A stretch of 64,000 bases of DNA from contig NZ_CAMLSE010000003.1 of NCBI RefSeq assembly GCF_946482605.1, forward strand, positions 372,001-436,000, read 5' to 3'. The position numbers were made by a program, and so were the translations under genes. The notes beneath the pieces were generated by a model. The model saw only the letters and a program-made list of their open reading frames with translations. It ran no database searches and was not told the origin of the DNA. Every line of letters starts with the position of its first letter. Position 1 is the stretch's first letter. Shown here piece by piece: positions 1 to 8,094 of this stretch. The DNA comes from an uncultured Dyadobacter sp. (lineage in GTDB: Bacteria; Bacteroidota; Bacteroidia; Cytophagales; Spirosomataceae).

Positions 1-1911
1 CAAGCCAGCAAATTCTGGATGCTATGGATGCCCCGTGTGGCGGGTTTGCTCGCCGGGTTGACATTGGCCCTGGCTTTTGCAGTCGACGGGCACGGATGGC
101 ATAGCCTGGTGATTGTCGGCTACTCGCTGATCTCCTTCGCAGGTTTTATTATTCTTGAAAAAATAAACAGTAAAAGCACCCGCTATGAACAACCTGTCCG
201 ACAGACTTATGTAAAGAAGATCAATGCGCAGGAAAAAGGGGAAGGCCATCGCAAAACCCGCCGAACCACCATCCCGGAAGATTTAAAGGAATTATTTAAC
301 GACAAGCTGATCGGGGGCCTGTTGTATGTCGGTTTTGTTAGCATGGCATTGCTTTTCATTCTTTTTCTGATCCCGCTTTTTACTTCGTCGGCCAAGATTG
401 GTCAGTTCTTTTCGGCAGTGTATATTGTGCTGCTGGGATGTTCTTTTTACTGCGGATTAGGAAGCCTGGTTGTTTATTTTTCTGACTTCCGGTATCGCCC
501 CATTGCGTTGCTTATCGCTATGGTCATTTACTTCATCTCTCAATACAACGACAATACCCAGATCAATGAGTCTCCACTACCGCCTGCCAACCGGACGGAG
601 ATCAAAGACCAGTTTGCCCGGTGGCTTGCGGCCCGGAAAGTGGCGAAAGGCGATAGCATCCCGCTGATCATTGTCGCCACGGAAGGTGGCGGGATTCGCG
701 GGACGGTATGGACGAGTCAACTCTTATTTCGGCTGAATGAGCACATTCCCGGTTTTGACAAACATACTTTTGCGATTTCAGGCGTTTCGGGTGGTGGCGT
801 GGGCGCAGCATTCTATCTGGCTTACCAGCGCGACAAGGCTGCTCGTCCCGGCGATACACTTTTTGCGAAAAATACCCTTGACAGAGTTTTAAAAGAAGAC
901 TTTATCTCGCCGGTTATTGGTGGATATATGTTTAATGAGTCCATACAGCTCATTATCCCGTGTCCGCTTGACTTTTTGGAACGTACCAAACGGCTGGAAG
1001 ATGCCTGGGCACAGGCTTATCATGATCATTTTAATGTCGGAGATGCCAAACCCCGGATCGATACCTTCGACCAACCATTTACATCTCTTTATCAAAACTC
1101 GGACAGCTGCCAGTTGCCGTCCCTGATCCTGAACGGGACATTAGCTGAAACCGGACAGAAGACCATTGTTTCGAATCTGATCATTCACGGTAAACAGAAT
1201 TTCAAGGATGTGGTGGATATCCTGCACCTGACACAGAAGGATATGCCCTATAAAACGGCGGCTACCATGTGTTCACGCTTTCCTTTTGTCACAACAGGCG
1301 GACTTGTCAGGAATGCAGATCAGCAATCGGCAGGAATTCGAAGCGGGCACGTGACGGATGGAGGAAACTTCGATAATACCGGCATGGAAACTTCCATCCA
1401 GTTGCTGACCGCCTTGCTGCCTGGTATCGATTCACTCAGAAACGACGGTGTGCATGTGATTCCCTATGTATTGTTTTTCAAGAATTCGTCATCGGAAGAA
1501 CTGAGCTTTCCCAATGTCACCCATGCCCAGAGACGAAACCGTGGGTTTGGCGTCCCATTGAACAGTTTTTTCAATCCGTGGAACCGTGGAAGCGATACCC
1601 GGGATGCTATTTACAACAGCCTGACCCCGTTTACCAACCCCCAGATCAGGTACATGAGCTTTAAACTGGATTATCGGGTGGGTGAAAACAAAACCCTCCG
1701 GCTGCCATTAGGATGGTCTATCTCCGACTCAGCCACGAACCACATCCACAACAGGGCAGACGTGCTGATCGACGGAAAGATCTCAAAAGGAGAACTGAAA
1801 GTATTGAAACAATTGGTGACCCTGAAAAAGCCAGGTAGAAAAATTCCATTAACCAGGGAATTCCTGCTGAGTCGTATACCCGACCTTCCTTTAACTTCCG
1901 AAATACACTGA
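1..1911 (+). CDS. Membrane-anchored patatin-like phospholipase (5' partial)
   Basis: Predicted acyl hydrolase of the patatin family. Numbering from the ATG at 19, the oxyanion-hole motif GGGIRG is near residues 224-229, the nucleophile elbow GVSGGG near 256-261 and the catalytic Asp of the DGG motif near 447, so the Ser-Asp dyad is complete. About 210 residues of N-terminal sequence come before it, with four to five hydrophobic stretches (near 7-22, 28-46, 98-120, 130-153 and 160-175), so the catalytic domain is tethered to a membrane. The frame is open from base 1 to the ATG at 19, so the true start may lie upstream of the window. Six bases separate it from the amine oxidase gene that follows, suggesting one transcript. 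The family assignment is firm; the lipid substrate is unknown. Confidence 0.82.
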   Translation, partial: QASKFWMLWMPRVAGLLAGLTLALAFAVDGHGWHSLVIVGYSLISFAGFIILEKINSKSTRYEQPVRQTYVKKINAQEKGEGHRKTRRTTIPEDLKELFNDKLIGGLLYVGFVSMALLFILFLIPLFTSSAKIGQFFSAVYIVLLGCSFYCGLGSLVVYFSDFRYRPIALLIAMVIYFISQYNDNTQINESPLPPANRTEIKDQFARWLAARKVAKGDSIPLIIVATEGGGIRGTVWTSQLLFRLNEHIPGFDKHTFAISGVSGGGVGAAFYLAYQRDKAARPGDTLFAKNTLDRVLKEDFISPVIGGYMFNESIQLIIPCPLDFLERTKRLEDAWAQAYHDHFNVGDAKPRIDTFDQPFTSLYQNSDSCQLPSLILNGTLAETGQKTIVSNLIIHGKQNFKDVVDILHLTQKDMPYKTAATMCSRFPFVTTGGLVRNADQQSAGIRSGHVTDGGNFDNTGMETSIQLLTALLPGIDSLRNDGVHVIPYVLFFKNSSSEELSFPNVTHAQRRNRGFGVPLNSFFNPWNRGSDTRDAIYNSLTPFTNPQIRYMSFKLDYRVGENKTLRLPLGWSISDSATNHIHNRADVLIDGKISKGELKVLKQLVTLKKPGRKIPLTREFLLSRIPDLPLTSEIH

Positions 1912-1917
1912 GTAAAT

Positions 1918-3282
1918 ATGAAAGCGATCAGAACAGAGGTTGCCATTATTGGTGCGGGCTATTCCGGTGTGGCTGCGGGGAAAATATTGCAGCAGTACGG
2001 AAGAGATTTTGTGATCATGGAAGCACAGGGCCAGGCAGGTGGGCGGGTGAAAACGCACGAGATTGCGGAGTGGCTTCATGTAGAATTCGGGGCGCAGTGG
2101 ATCGGGGAGATGCATACAGAAATTCGCAAATGGATTGAAGAGGTGAATTTTCACACCTACCCGACATTCGACAGCGGATATCATATTTTTCAATACGAAG
2201 GAAAAAAAAGCTTTTATAAAAGTGAGGACGACGGACCTGATTTGACCCTTGCCGACAAATTAAAAATGCTGGTTTCATCTGCCCTGGTTGACGGGTTAGC
2301 CAAGTTCATTGACCCTAATAACCCGGCGCATTCTCCTTTCGCAAAGCTGCTCGACAGCCATTCGCTCGCCAGTTTCCTGGAAAGGTTACCTTTGGCAAAA
2401 GAGAAAAAGTTTCTCGTAAAGCAGGGCATTGAAACATCCTCCGCGCATGATAGCAAAGACATTTCACTATTGCACGCCCTTTTTGAAATCCGCGCTTCCG
2501 GTTCATTGAAACAGATTATCAAGGTAAAAGGCGGCGCACAGGAGCTTATGATCACAGAAGGAGCGCAGAAATTGTTGAAAGCGATTTCCGATAAATTTAC
2601 AGCAAAGATCTGTTTCAACGAACGCGTCTATTCTGTTTCACAGGACACCGATGGCGTGACGGTACGCACAGGAAACTTCGAAGTCCGGGCTAAAAAACTG
2701 ATCGTGGCGATATCCCCGGCCGTATGCGGGAAGATTGATTTTGGTGGAAGCATTTCCGATAAGAGAAAAGAGCTATTTAATAAATTGCCCATGGGCCAAC
2801 CTGTCAAATGCTTCGCAATATATGAGCGACCATTTTGGAGAGAACTGGGCTTTTCCGGACAAATCATCGGGAAAGGATCTCCTTTTTTTTCAGTTAGCTA
2901 CGATTGTTCCCCAGGCACTGGCAAAGGAGTTTTGCTCTTTTTTGTGAAGGAGCGTTTCATTGGTGAATTTACCGAAAAGCATCCTGACGAAAAGAAAAGA
3001 TTGCTCATGGAAGAGCTGGCAAAACATTTTGGCGCTGAGGCCTTTACGATGCAGGCATGCGAGGACCTGGCCTGGAACCCGGTTACACAGCCCCTGACAG
3101 GCGGAGGATATGCGGCTTGCTTTCCCCCGCGCGCCTGGACCAGGTTTGGTTCAATATTGCGGCGTCCATGCGGCCACATCCACTGGGCAGGCACCGAAAC
3201 GGCAACCGAGTGGTTCGCCTACATGGAAGGCGCCATCCGTGCGGGCTATCGGGCAGCCGATGAAGTCCGGCACCTGATTTAA
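1918..3282 (+). CDS. Flavin-dependent amine oxidase (FAD/NAD(P)-binding oxidoreductase)
   Basis: A 454-residue flavoprotein of the monoamine oxidase/phytoene desaturase fold. The N-terminal dinucleotide-binding fold has the GAGYSG glycine motif at residues 12-17 followed by the GG-R motif (GGRVKT, about 40-45). The C-terminal segment near 420-440 (HWAGTETA, then YMEGAIRAG) is the usual second FAD-contacting region of amine oxidases. There is no signal peptide, so it is probably cytoplasmic. Oxidation of a primary or secondary amine is expected, but the substrate cannot be read from the sequence. It starts six bases after the patatin-like gene and ends 16 bases before a convergent response regulator. 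Confidence 0.85.
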   Translation: MKAIRTEVAIIGAGYSGVAAGKILQQYGRDFVIMEAQGQAGGRVKTHEIAEWLHVEFGAQWIGEMHTEIRKWIEEVNFHTYPTFDSGYHIFQYEGKKSFYKSEDDGPDLTLADKLKMLVSSALVDGLAKFIDPNNPAHSPFAKLLDSHSLASFLERLPLAKEKKFLVKQGIETSSAHDSKDISLLHALFEIRASGSLKQIIKVKGGAQELMITEGAQKLLKAISDKFTAKICFNERVYSVSQDTDGVTVRTGNFEVRAKKLIVAISPAVCGKIDFGGSISDKRKELFNKLPMGQPVKCFAIYERPFWRELGFSGQIIGKGSPFFSVSYDCSPGTGKGVLLFFVKERFIGEFTEKHPDEKKRLLMEELAKHFGAEAFTMQACEDLAWNPVTQPLTGGGYAACFPPRAWTRFGSILRRPCGHIHWAGTETATEWFAYMEGAIRAGYRAADEVRHLI

Positions 3283-3298
3283 AACAGCCCGCCTCACG

Positions 3299-3943
3299 TT
3301 AAAACTCATTTTTTTCAAGCCATCGGATCAGGTCAGCCTCTCCTTTGATTTCGAGCTTGAAATGGATATTACGGCGATGCGTCTGGACGGTCAGAACGCT
3401 CAAAAATATCTTTTCGGCGATCTGCTGATTGGTCATTCCCCCTTTCACGAGTTTGAGGATCTCGATTTCTCTTGGCGTCAATTTATGTTTTTGCAGGAAA
3501 TCGTCTTTGCTGTGGTTGCTAGCCATACTTGCGGACCGGGTCTGTTCAAAACAAGTACTTCCCTCATGAATGCGCCGGATAATCCCGACGAGTTCGTTCA
3601 GCACGGTTGTTTTCAATGCATACCCCTTTGCACCTGCGGATTTAAAATCCTCTATAAATCTTGGCTCATTGTACATGCTCAATACCAGAATTTTGAGATC
3701 AGGATAGCTTTTGAGTAGCAATCTGGTCATTTCCAGTCCATTAATCTTTGGCATATTGAAATCCATCAGCAGCAGATCAGGTCGATGGAGCTGCACTTCG
3801 CGCAAGGTGTCCTTGCTTTCATACACCTGGCCGATAACGGTTATCTCTGGTGTCGAGGCCAACATGGCTGCCAGCCCGTCGTTGAACAAATTGTGGTCAT
3901 CGACGATCAATACATTGATTTTCCGGTTGGTTAAATTAGTCAT
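3299..3943 (-). CDS. LuxR/NarL-family response regulator
   Basis: A 214-residue DNA-binding response regulator. The receiver domain has the acidic pair D15-D16 and the phospho-acceptor D61 in the segment LLLMDFNMP. The C-terminal GerE/LuxR helix-turn-helix begins at LTPREIEIL and contains NQQIAEKIF and VQTHRRNIH. I place the start at the ATG at 3943, giving MTNLTNRKINVLIVDD; a longer frame to 3991 runs inside the kinase gene and adds residues unlike the family. The start overlaps the kinase stop by eight bases (ATGACTAA), so the two are translationally coupled and almost certainly form a cognate pair. Confidence 0.9.
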   Translation of the reverse strand: MTNLTNRKINVLIVDDHNLFNDGLAAMLASTPEITVIGQVYESKDTLREVQLHRPDLLLMDFNMPKINGLEMTRLLLKSYPDLKILVLSMYNEPRFIEDFKSAGAKGYALKTTVLNELVGIIRRIHEGSTCFEQTRSASMASNHSKDDFLQKHKLTPREIEILKLVKGGMTNQQIAEKIFLSVLTVQTHRRNIHFKLEIKGEADLIRWLEKNEF

Positions 3944-5816
3944 ACGGCATTTCAAGAATGACACAGGTACCTTTGTTATGCATGTCCACACTCAGTTTGG
4001 CTCTGATATATTTGGCCCTTGAAGCTACATTTTTCAGTCCGACACCATCATCGGTTCCACCCTCCTTTTCCTGTGAATTACCAATGCCGTCATCTTCCAC
4101 GATCAATACCAGGCCGTATTCCTGAAAAAGCATTTGCACGTAGGCGTTCCGCGCCCTGGAATGCTTCAACACATTGGCAATCAACTCGGTAAAGATCCTG
4201 TAAATGATCAGCTCCTTATCCGCGCTGAATCTTCTGGCTTTTCCCTGTTCAATGTATTCGAAATGGATATCAGAGGCAATCCCTGCCTGCATGGTGGTCT
4301 GCCTGAGTACCTCGGTAAGCCTGTATCTGGTAAAATCGATGGGCATCAGGTTATGGGTAATAGCGCGCAGGTCCTCCCCTGCCTTTTCGATCAGACCAAA
4401 AGCTTTTTCGAAACTGGCTGCTGCCGATGGTTCCGCGATCCTGCTCCTCATTGTTCCGATGAGCCCTTTGGCTGCCGCGAGCGTATTACCAACATCGTCG
4501 TGCAGGTCCTGCGAGATCCTCAGCCGCTCCGATTCCTGCGTCTGAATGACAGCCAGGGTCACATTGCTTCTCAATGCGGCAATTTCCATCAGATGGTTTA
4601 TCGTATTTTTCTGCGTGCTATGGAACCCGTAAACCAGGCCCACACATAATATACAGACTTCGATGAGCGGGGAATAATGTAGCAGATTGATCACAAACTG
4701 GTATTCGGGAATGATATCAAGCTTTCCCAGGCAGATCATGATCACTGTAAAGAAGAACGTGCTCACTGCTGCCAGATACAGATAGGCCTCATTCAATTTT
4801 GAACGCAGCCCGATGATCAGATAAATAAATACCAACAATACATACACCAGCACCATCACCACAGCGACCTGATAAGTGAAGTCGCTCAGTTGCAGTCCAA
4901 AAGCCAGGAACAAACTGAAAAGCAGGCTCGCCCCATTCAGCAGCCAGCTCGTGTAGATCAGAAAAGGATATTTGTTCTTTTGAATTTGGAGAAACTGAAT
5001 GGTGAAAAAGGTGTGACTTGCTACGGCAATCAACGTGAAGAATGCCCAGGAATTTGGGCCCGCCAGCACATTATACACGTTCAGGAAATAGATGTTCAAC
5101 TGCCCCTGGTCTGCGAGTACAAAACCGGTAATCCCGAAAACATAAGCCGCATAATAGAGATAATGCAACTGCCGGGACAGGATAAAAAAGCAAACACCGA
5201 CCAGAATGGCCAGCGCCTGCATACCTGATATCAGGCCATTGATAATCTGTTGGGATTGGGTAGCAATTAAAAAATGCCGCTTGCTCTGTAATTTCAAAGG
5301 TGTGATCAAAACCCCATCCTTCTTCCAGATTCTCATTCCAATCGTGTATTGGTCCCCCGGTTGCACTAGCAGCGGAAATGCGGGGTTGCGATGCGGTAAT
5401 TCCAGGGATGTTTTGGAGCTATGCCATGAAAGATGGCTGACCGACTTCAATACGACATGATCACGGATCACCAGGAAGCTGAAATCATCCAGAAAAGTAT
5501 AGGGGAAGTCCAGTTCAGCAACCAGATCAATCGGAGAAAGCGCGACGTTTTTCACACGAATAAAAATCCAGTGAGTGGCATTTTCAAAGCCCAGATTCGG
5601 CACCGTATACGTTGGAATCGTCCCCCGACCGTTTTCTACTTCTCTTAAAACCTGGCCCAGGGTTAAGGCATTGGTTGTGTCTTTAAAATAAACTGCATAT
5701 CCTTTTAAGTTGGAGTTGCTGAATTCCCTGCCGATTTCGATTACAGGAAGCTGGGCGCCCGTAACACGCTGACATAACATCATGAAAATGAACAAGTATA
5801 ATTGCTTCATAGGCAC
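3936..5816 (-). CDS. 7TMR-DISM sensor histidine kinase (HisKA_3 type)
   Basis: A 626-residue membrane sensor kinase. It has a signal peptide, a periplasmic beta-sandwich region of about 160 residues resembling 7TMR-DISMED2, seven hydrophobic helices (about 185-385), a short coiled linker and a HisKA_3 dimerisation domain with the phospho-acceptor His at residue 439 (QDLHDDVGN). A HATPase domain follows, with N and G boxes near the C-terminus (DDGIG; DDGVGLKN). The HisKA_3 type pairs with NarL/LuxR regulators, which matches the gene directly downstream that overlaps its stop. The periplasmic module suggests a carbohydrate or other small-molecule signal; that ligand is inference only. Confidence 0.88.
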   Translation of the reverse strand: MPMKQLYLFIFMMLCQRVTGAQLPVIEIGREFSNSNLKGYAVYFKDTTNALTLGQVLREVENGRGTIPTYTVPNLGFENATHWIFIRVKNVALSPIDLVAELDFPYTFLDDFSFLVIRDHVVLKSVSHLSWHSSKTSLELPHRNPAFPLLVQPGDQYTIGMRIWKKDGVLITPLKLQSKRHFLIATQSQQIINGLISGMQALAILVGVCFFILSRQLHYLYYAAYVFGITGFVLADQGQLNIYFLNVYNVLAGPNSWAFFTLIAVASHTFFTIQFLQIQKNKYPFLIYTSWLLNGASLLFSLFLAFGLQLSDFTYQVAVVMVLVYVLLVFIYLIIGLRSKLNEAYLYLAAVSTFFFTVIMICLGKLDIIPEYQFVINLLHYSPLIEVCILCVGLVYGFHSTQKNTINHLMEIAALRSNVTLAVIQTQESERLRISQDLHDDVGNTLAAAKGLIGTMRSRIAEPSAAASFEKAFGLIEKAGEDLRAITHNLMPIDFTRYRLTEVLRQTTMQAGIASDIHFEYIEQGKARRFSADKELIIYRIFTELIANVLKHSRARNAYVQMLFQEYGLVLIVEDDGIGNSQEKEGGTDDGVGLKNVASRAKYIRAKLSVDMHNKGTCVILEMPYD

Positions 5817-5871
5817 GACAGCGGTACAGGGATGAAAGATTCTAATGTAAGCATAATTTCAAATATCCAAA

Positions 5872-5940
5872 TCATGCTACGTCACTCTCTTCGAAACTCT
5901 TAACCGGATCCATCCACGCTGCCTTGATGATTGGGAAGAA
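5872..5940 (-). pseudogene. Possible decayed C-terminal tail of an FtsX/MacB-type permease
   Basis: Read on the minus strand, this piece ends FFPIIKAAWMDPVKSFEES, then DVA and a stop. The intact permease at 8095-10503 ends AIRAALLDPVKSLKSE: nine of the sixteen aligned residues agree, including DPVKS. Sequence further upstream in the same frame does not look like the membrane helix expected in an intact permease. The best reading is a leftover of a second MacB-like permease gene from which everything but the tail was lost. The match is short, so chance is not excluded. Confidence 0.4.
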
Positions 5941-6105
5941 ACAGCCGGCGCCACGCACAACGCCGGCAAACCGGGTAGCGTAAAGAGCCACCATTGCACA
6001 TCAGTTTATCGGCATTCCAGTTTGTCTTTGAACTTATTTCAAAGGATGGATTGATGTCCGGACGTGCCCTTGGCTACGATCACTTTCACCAATAACTGAT
6101 TAATA

Positions 6106-6137
6106 AGTTTTATAACTGAAAAAATAGTTGTAAAACT
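6106..6137. promoter_or_regulatory. Twin AGTT-N4-AACT dyads, candidate BlaI-type operator
   Basis: Two 12-base dyads, AGTTTTATAACT (6106-6117) and AGTTGTAAAACT (6126-6137), have centres exactly 20 bp apart, two helical turns. With one extra flanking base each (6105-6117 and 6126-6138) they are also inverted copies of each other with 12 of 13 matches. They lie 26 bp before a BlaI/MecI-type repressor gene, a family known to autoregulate through such dyads. The second overlaps a candidate -33 element (GTTG 6127-6130), so bound repressor would occlude the promoter. Confidence 0.6.
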
Positions 6138-6150
6138 TAAAAATACGTTT

Positions 6151-6158
6151 TATGTTTG
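6151..6158 (+). promoter_or_regulatory. Candidate Bacteroidota -7 box for the blaI-M56 operon
   Basis: TATGTTTG matches the Bacteroidota TAnnTTTG consensus and lies 20 bases after a GTTG at 6127-6130 that could serve as the -33 element, within the usual 19-21 spacing. The box ends only four bases before the ATG, so transcripts would be leaderless or nearly so. Confidence 0.4.
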
Positions 6159-6162
6159 TTGC

Positions 6163-6534
6163 ATGGATACATTGACTAAAACAGAAGAGCGGGTAATGCA
6201 GATCATGTGGGATTTGAAGCGAGGCTTTGTGAAGGATGTCATCGACCAGATGGGCGAGCCTGCACCTCCGTACAATACCATATCATCCCTGATCCGCATT
6301 CTTGAGAAAAAAGGTTTCGTAGGGCACAAGGCCTATGGCAAAACACACGAATATTTCCCGCTGATCTCCAAACTGGCATACCGCAGCTTCACATTCCGAA
6401 ATTTCGTGGCCAATTATTTTGACGGGGCGTCGGGGAATGTTCTTTCTTTCATGCTGGAAGAGCAGGACCTTTCCGCGGAGGAAATCGAAAAGGCAATGAA
6501 GGAAATAAACAAAACCGGCAATGATATTCAGTGA
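6163..6534 (+). CDS. BlaI/MecI/CopY-family transcriptional repressor
   Basis: A 123-residue winged-helix repressor. LTKTEERVMQIMWDLKRG at the N-terminus and YNTISSLIRILEKKGFV in the recognition-helix region are typical of BlaI. The C-terminal part matches the dimerisation arm that BlaR-type proteases cleave or destabilise. The start at 6163 is needed for the full N-terminal motif. Two dyads just upstream make autorepression likely. Its last 14 bases overlap the M56 protease gene, the usual blaI-blaR1 arrangement. No beta-lactamase is nearby, so the regulon is probably not resistance; the target genes are unknown apart from itself. Confidence 0.9.
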   Translation: MDTLTKTEERVMQIMWDLKRGFVKDVIDQMGEPAPPYNTISSLIRILEKKGFVGHKAYGKTHEYFPLISKLAYRSFTFRNFVANYFDGASGNVLSFMLEEQDLSAEEIEKAMKEINKTGNDIQ

Positions 6535-7990
6535 CATCACCTTTTTTTCCTGGCTGTCGGGCGCATCACTTTCGCTGATGGTTCTGTGGGGCGCCTACTT
6601 CTGTTTCTTCCGTGGCTGGACGTTCTTTGCTTTGAATCGCTGGATTCTGATCGGCGGGACCTGTGCCTCCCTTTTGTTTCCATTGATCGCTTCCAGCCCC
6701 GTGCGTGAGCTCTTTGTTTCGCAAAACCTAAGCCCCTACCCTGCATTGGACATTTCCCCTTTCCAGGAACCAAATGTGCAGCCAGCTCATGCCGGAGGCC
6801 GGTCAACAAGTTCTCCCTCATTTTCCGACTGGTTTTGGCCATTGATAGTCCTGGTCTACTGGTCGGGTGTGGCGTTTATGGTAATCCGGTCGTTGAAGGC
6901 ATTTGCGCAGCTTCGCGCGATCCGGCTAGAGGCGGACTTGATAGCTCGGGACGGAATAGCCAGCACATGGGCACAAAGCCGACTGCCTACCTTCTCTTTT
7001 GGACGTCACATCTTCCTCAACGTACACACATTATCGTTACCCGCTAGCCAGCTGGCCACTGTGCGCCGCCACGAGGAAGCGCATGTGTTGCAAATGCACA
7101 GCGCCGACAATGTTTTTTTCGAATTGGTCTCGGCCATCTTCTGGTTCAACCCGTTTGCCGGCAAGTTGTTCAGATACCTGCGCGATGTCCACGAGTTCCT
7201 GGCCGACCGATGGGCCGTGTCCGGAAGCCAGGTCACAGATTATCAACAGCTCCTGGTCACGTTGGCCGCCGGCCCGTCTTCAAACCGCATTACCCATACT
7301 TTTTCCACTTCTCAATTTTTCCGTCGGATAGTCATGCTAAACAAACCCAAAACCCATGCCATGGAGCGCCTGAAACTGCTTTTATTAGTCCCCGCCGCCG
7401 CAGCGGCCGTGTTTTTAGCCGCCTGCGTGGGTAAGGACCGGGAAGTTCCGTCCAATCCTGAGGGCATCGTGGTTGCCCCAAACTCAGGGCCCGTCATCTC
7501 GAAAATTACCTGGACAGGAATTCAGGCGCATTCTGAAAGTGAGCTGAACAAACTGCTAACCATGAAAGTAGGCGATCGGTACGAACCTCGCCTGTTTCAG
7601 GAAATGCTCTTATCCAGGGCCGGATCAGTAACGAGTCTTTATATGAATGATGGTTATCTTTTCTTTAATATCGATGTCAAGGAAAAATTTGTCGGAGACA
7701 AGGTCGAAATGACGCTGAATGCCGTGGAAAACGAGCGCGTCTGGGTCAACAACGTGATTTTGACCGTGAAGAGCGGGGTGAAGTCGTTGTCGGACGACGT
7801 GCGGCCATTGTTGGATGTGAAGAAGGGACAATTGTTTAATCGCGAACTCCTGCTCTCATCCCAGGAAAAACTGGCCAAAAGCGGTCTGGTGCGGTCCGAT
7901 AGCGTTCAAATCAATCCCTTTCCGCAACCGGCCGGGGCTCCCGGGGAAAAGAGGCTTGTAGATATCGAGTTTGTCGTACAAAAACCCTAG
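6521..7990 (+). CDS. M56 (BlaR1-like) membrane metalloprotease with POTRA-like C-terminal repeats
   Basis: A 489-residue membrane protein. Residues 1-280 form an M56 peptidase: hydrophobic helices near 5-27, 33-55 and 105-125, then the zinc motif HEEAH at 184-188 and a downstream EFLADRWA segment that supplies further active-site residues. A fourth helix (about 290-308) leads to a periplasmic C-terminal part. Instead of a penicillin-binding sensor this part has what look like two POTRA-type units (about 325-405 and 407-489), the first opening ISKITWTGIQAHSESELNKL, the second built around VNNVILTVKSG and VKKGQLFNRELL. The protease probably inactivates the repressor encoded just upstream when the periplasmic half senses a signal. 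The POTRA reading is a pattern match by eye. Confidence 0.8.
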   Translation: MIFSDITFFSWLSGASLSLMVLWGAYFCFFRGWTFFALNRWILIGGTCASLLFPLIASSPVRELFVSQNLSPYPALDISPFQEPNVQPAHAGGRSTSSPSFSDWFWPLIVLVYWSGVAFMVIRSLKAFAQLRAIRLEADLIARDGIASTWAQSRLPTFSFGRHIFLNVHTLSLPASQLATVRRHEEAHVLQMHSADNVFFELVSAIFWFNPFAGKLFRYLRDVHEFLADRWAVSGSQVTDYQQLLVTLAAGPSSNRITHTFSTSQFFRRIVMLNKPKTHAMERLKLLLLVPAAAAAVFLAACVGKDREVPSNPEGIVVAPNSGPVISKITWTGIQAHSESELNKLLTMKVGDRYEPRLFQEMLLSRAGSVTSLYMNDGYLFFNIDVKEKFVGDKVEMTLNAVENERVWVNNVILTVKSGVKSLSDDVRPLLDVKKGQLFNRELLLSSQEKLAKSGLVRSDSVQINPFPQPAGAPGEKRLVDIEFVVQKP

Positions 7991-8094
7991 CCCCGCATGA
8001 GATGCCGGACGAAAAAGGGCCTATACTGAGCAAAATCGCAATCGATTTCTTTCATGAAGGCATTTGAGGTCCGTATAAAAACCCGCGAATCCGG

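Larger units (their letters stand above)
5817..6162. other. Intergenic region with permease remnant and repressor operator
   Basis: This 346-base gap separates the divergent kinase and BlaI-type genes. It holds a possible decayed permease tail on the minus strand (5872-5940) and two AGTT-N4-AACT dyads before the BlaI-type gene. Nothing else recognisable is visible. Confidence 0.6.

Noticed and set aside
6163..7990. Beta-lactam resistance locus
   Set aside because: The BlaI/M56 pair resembles blaI-blaR1, but the protease has no penicillin-binding domain and no beta-lactamase is encoded in the window.
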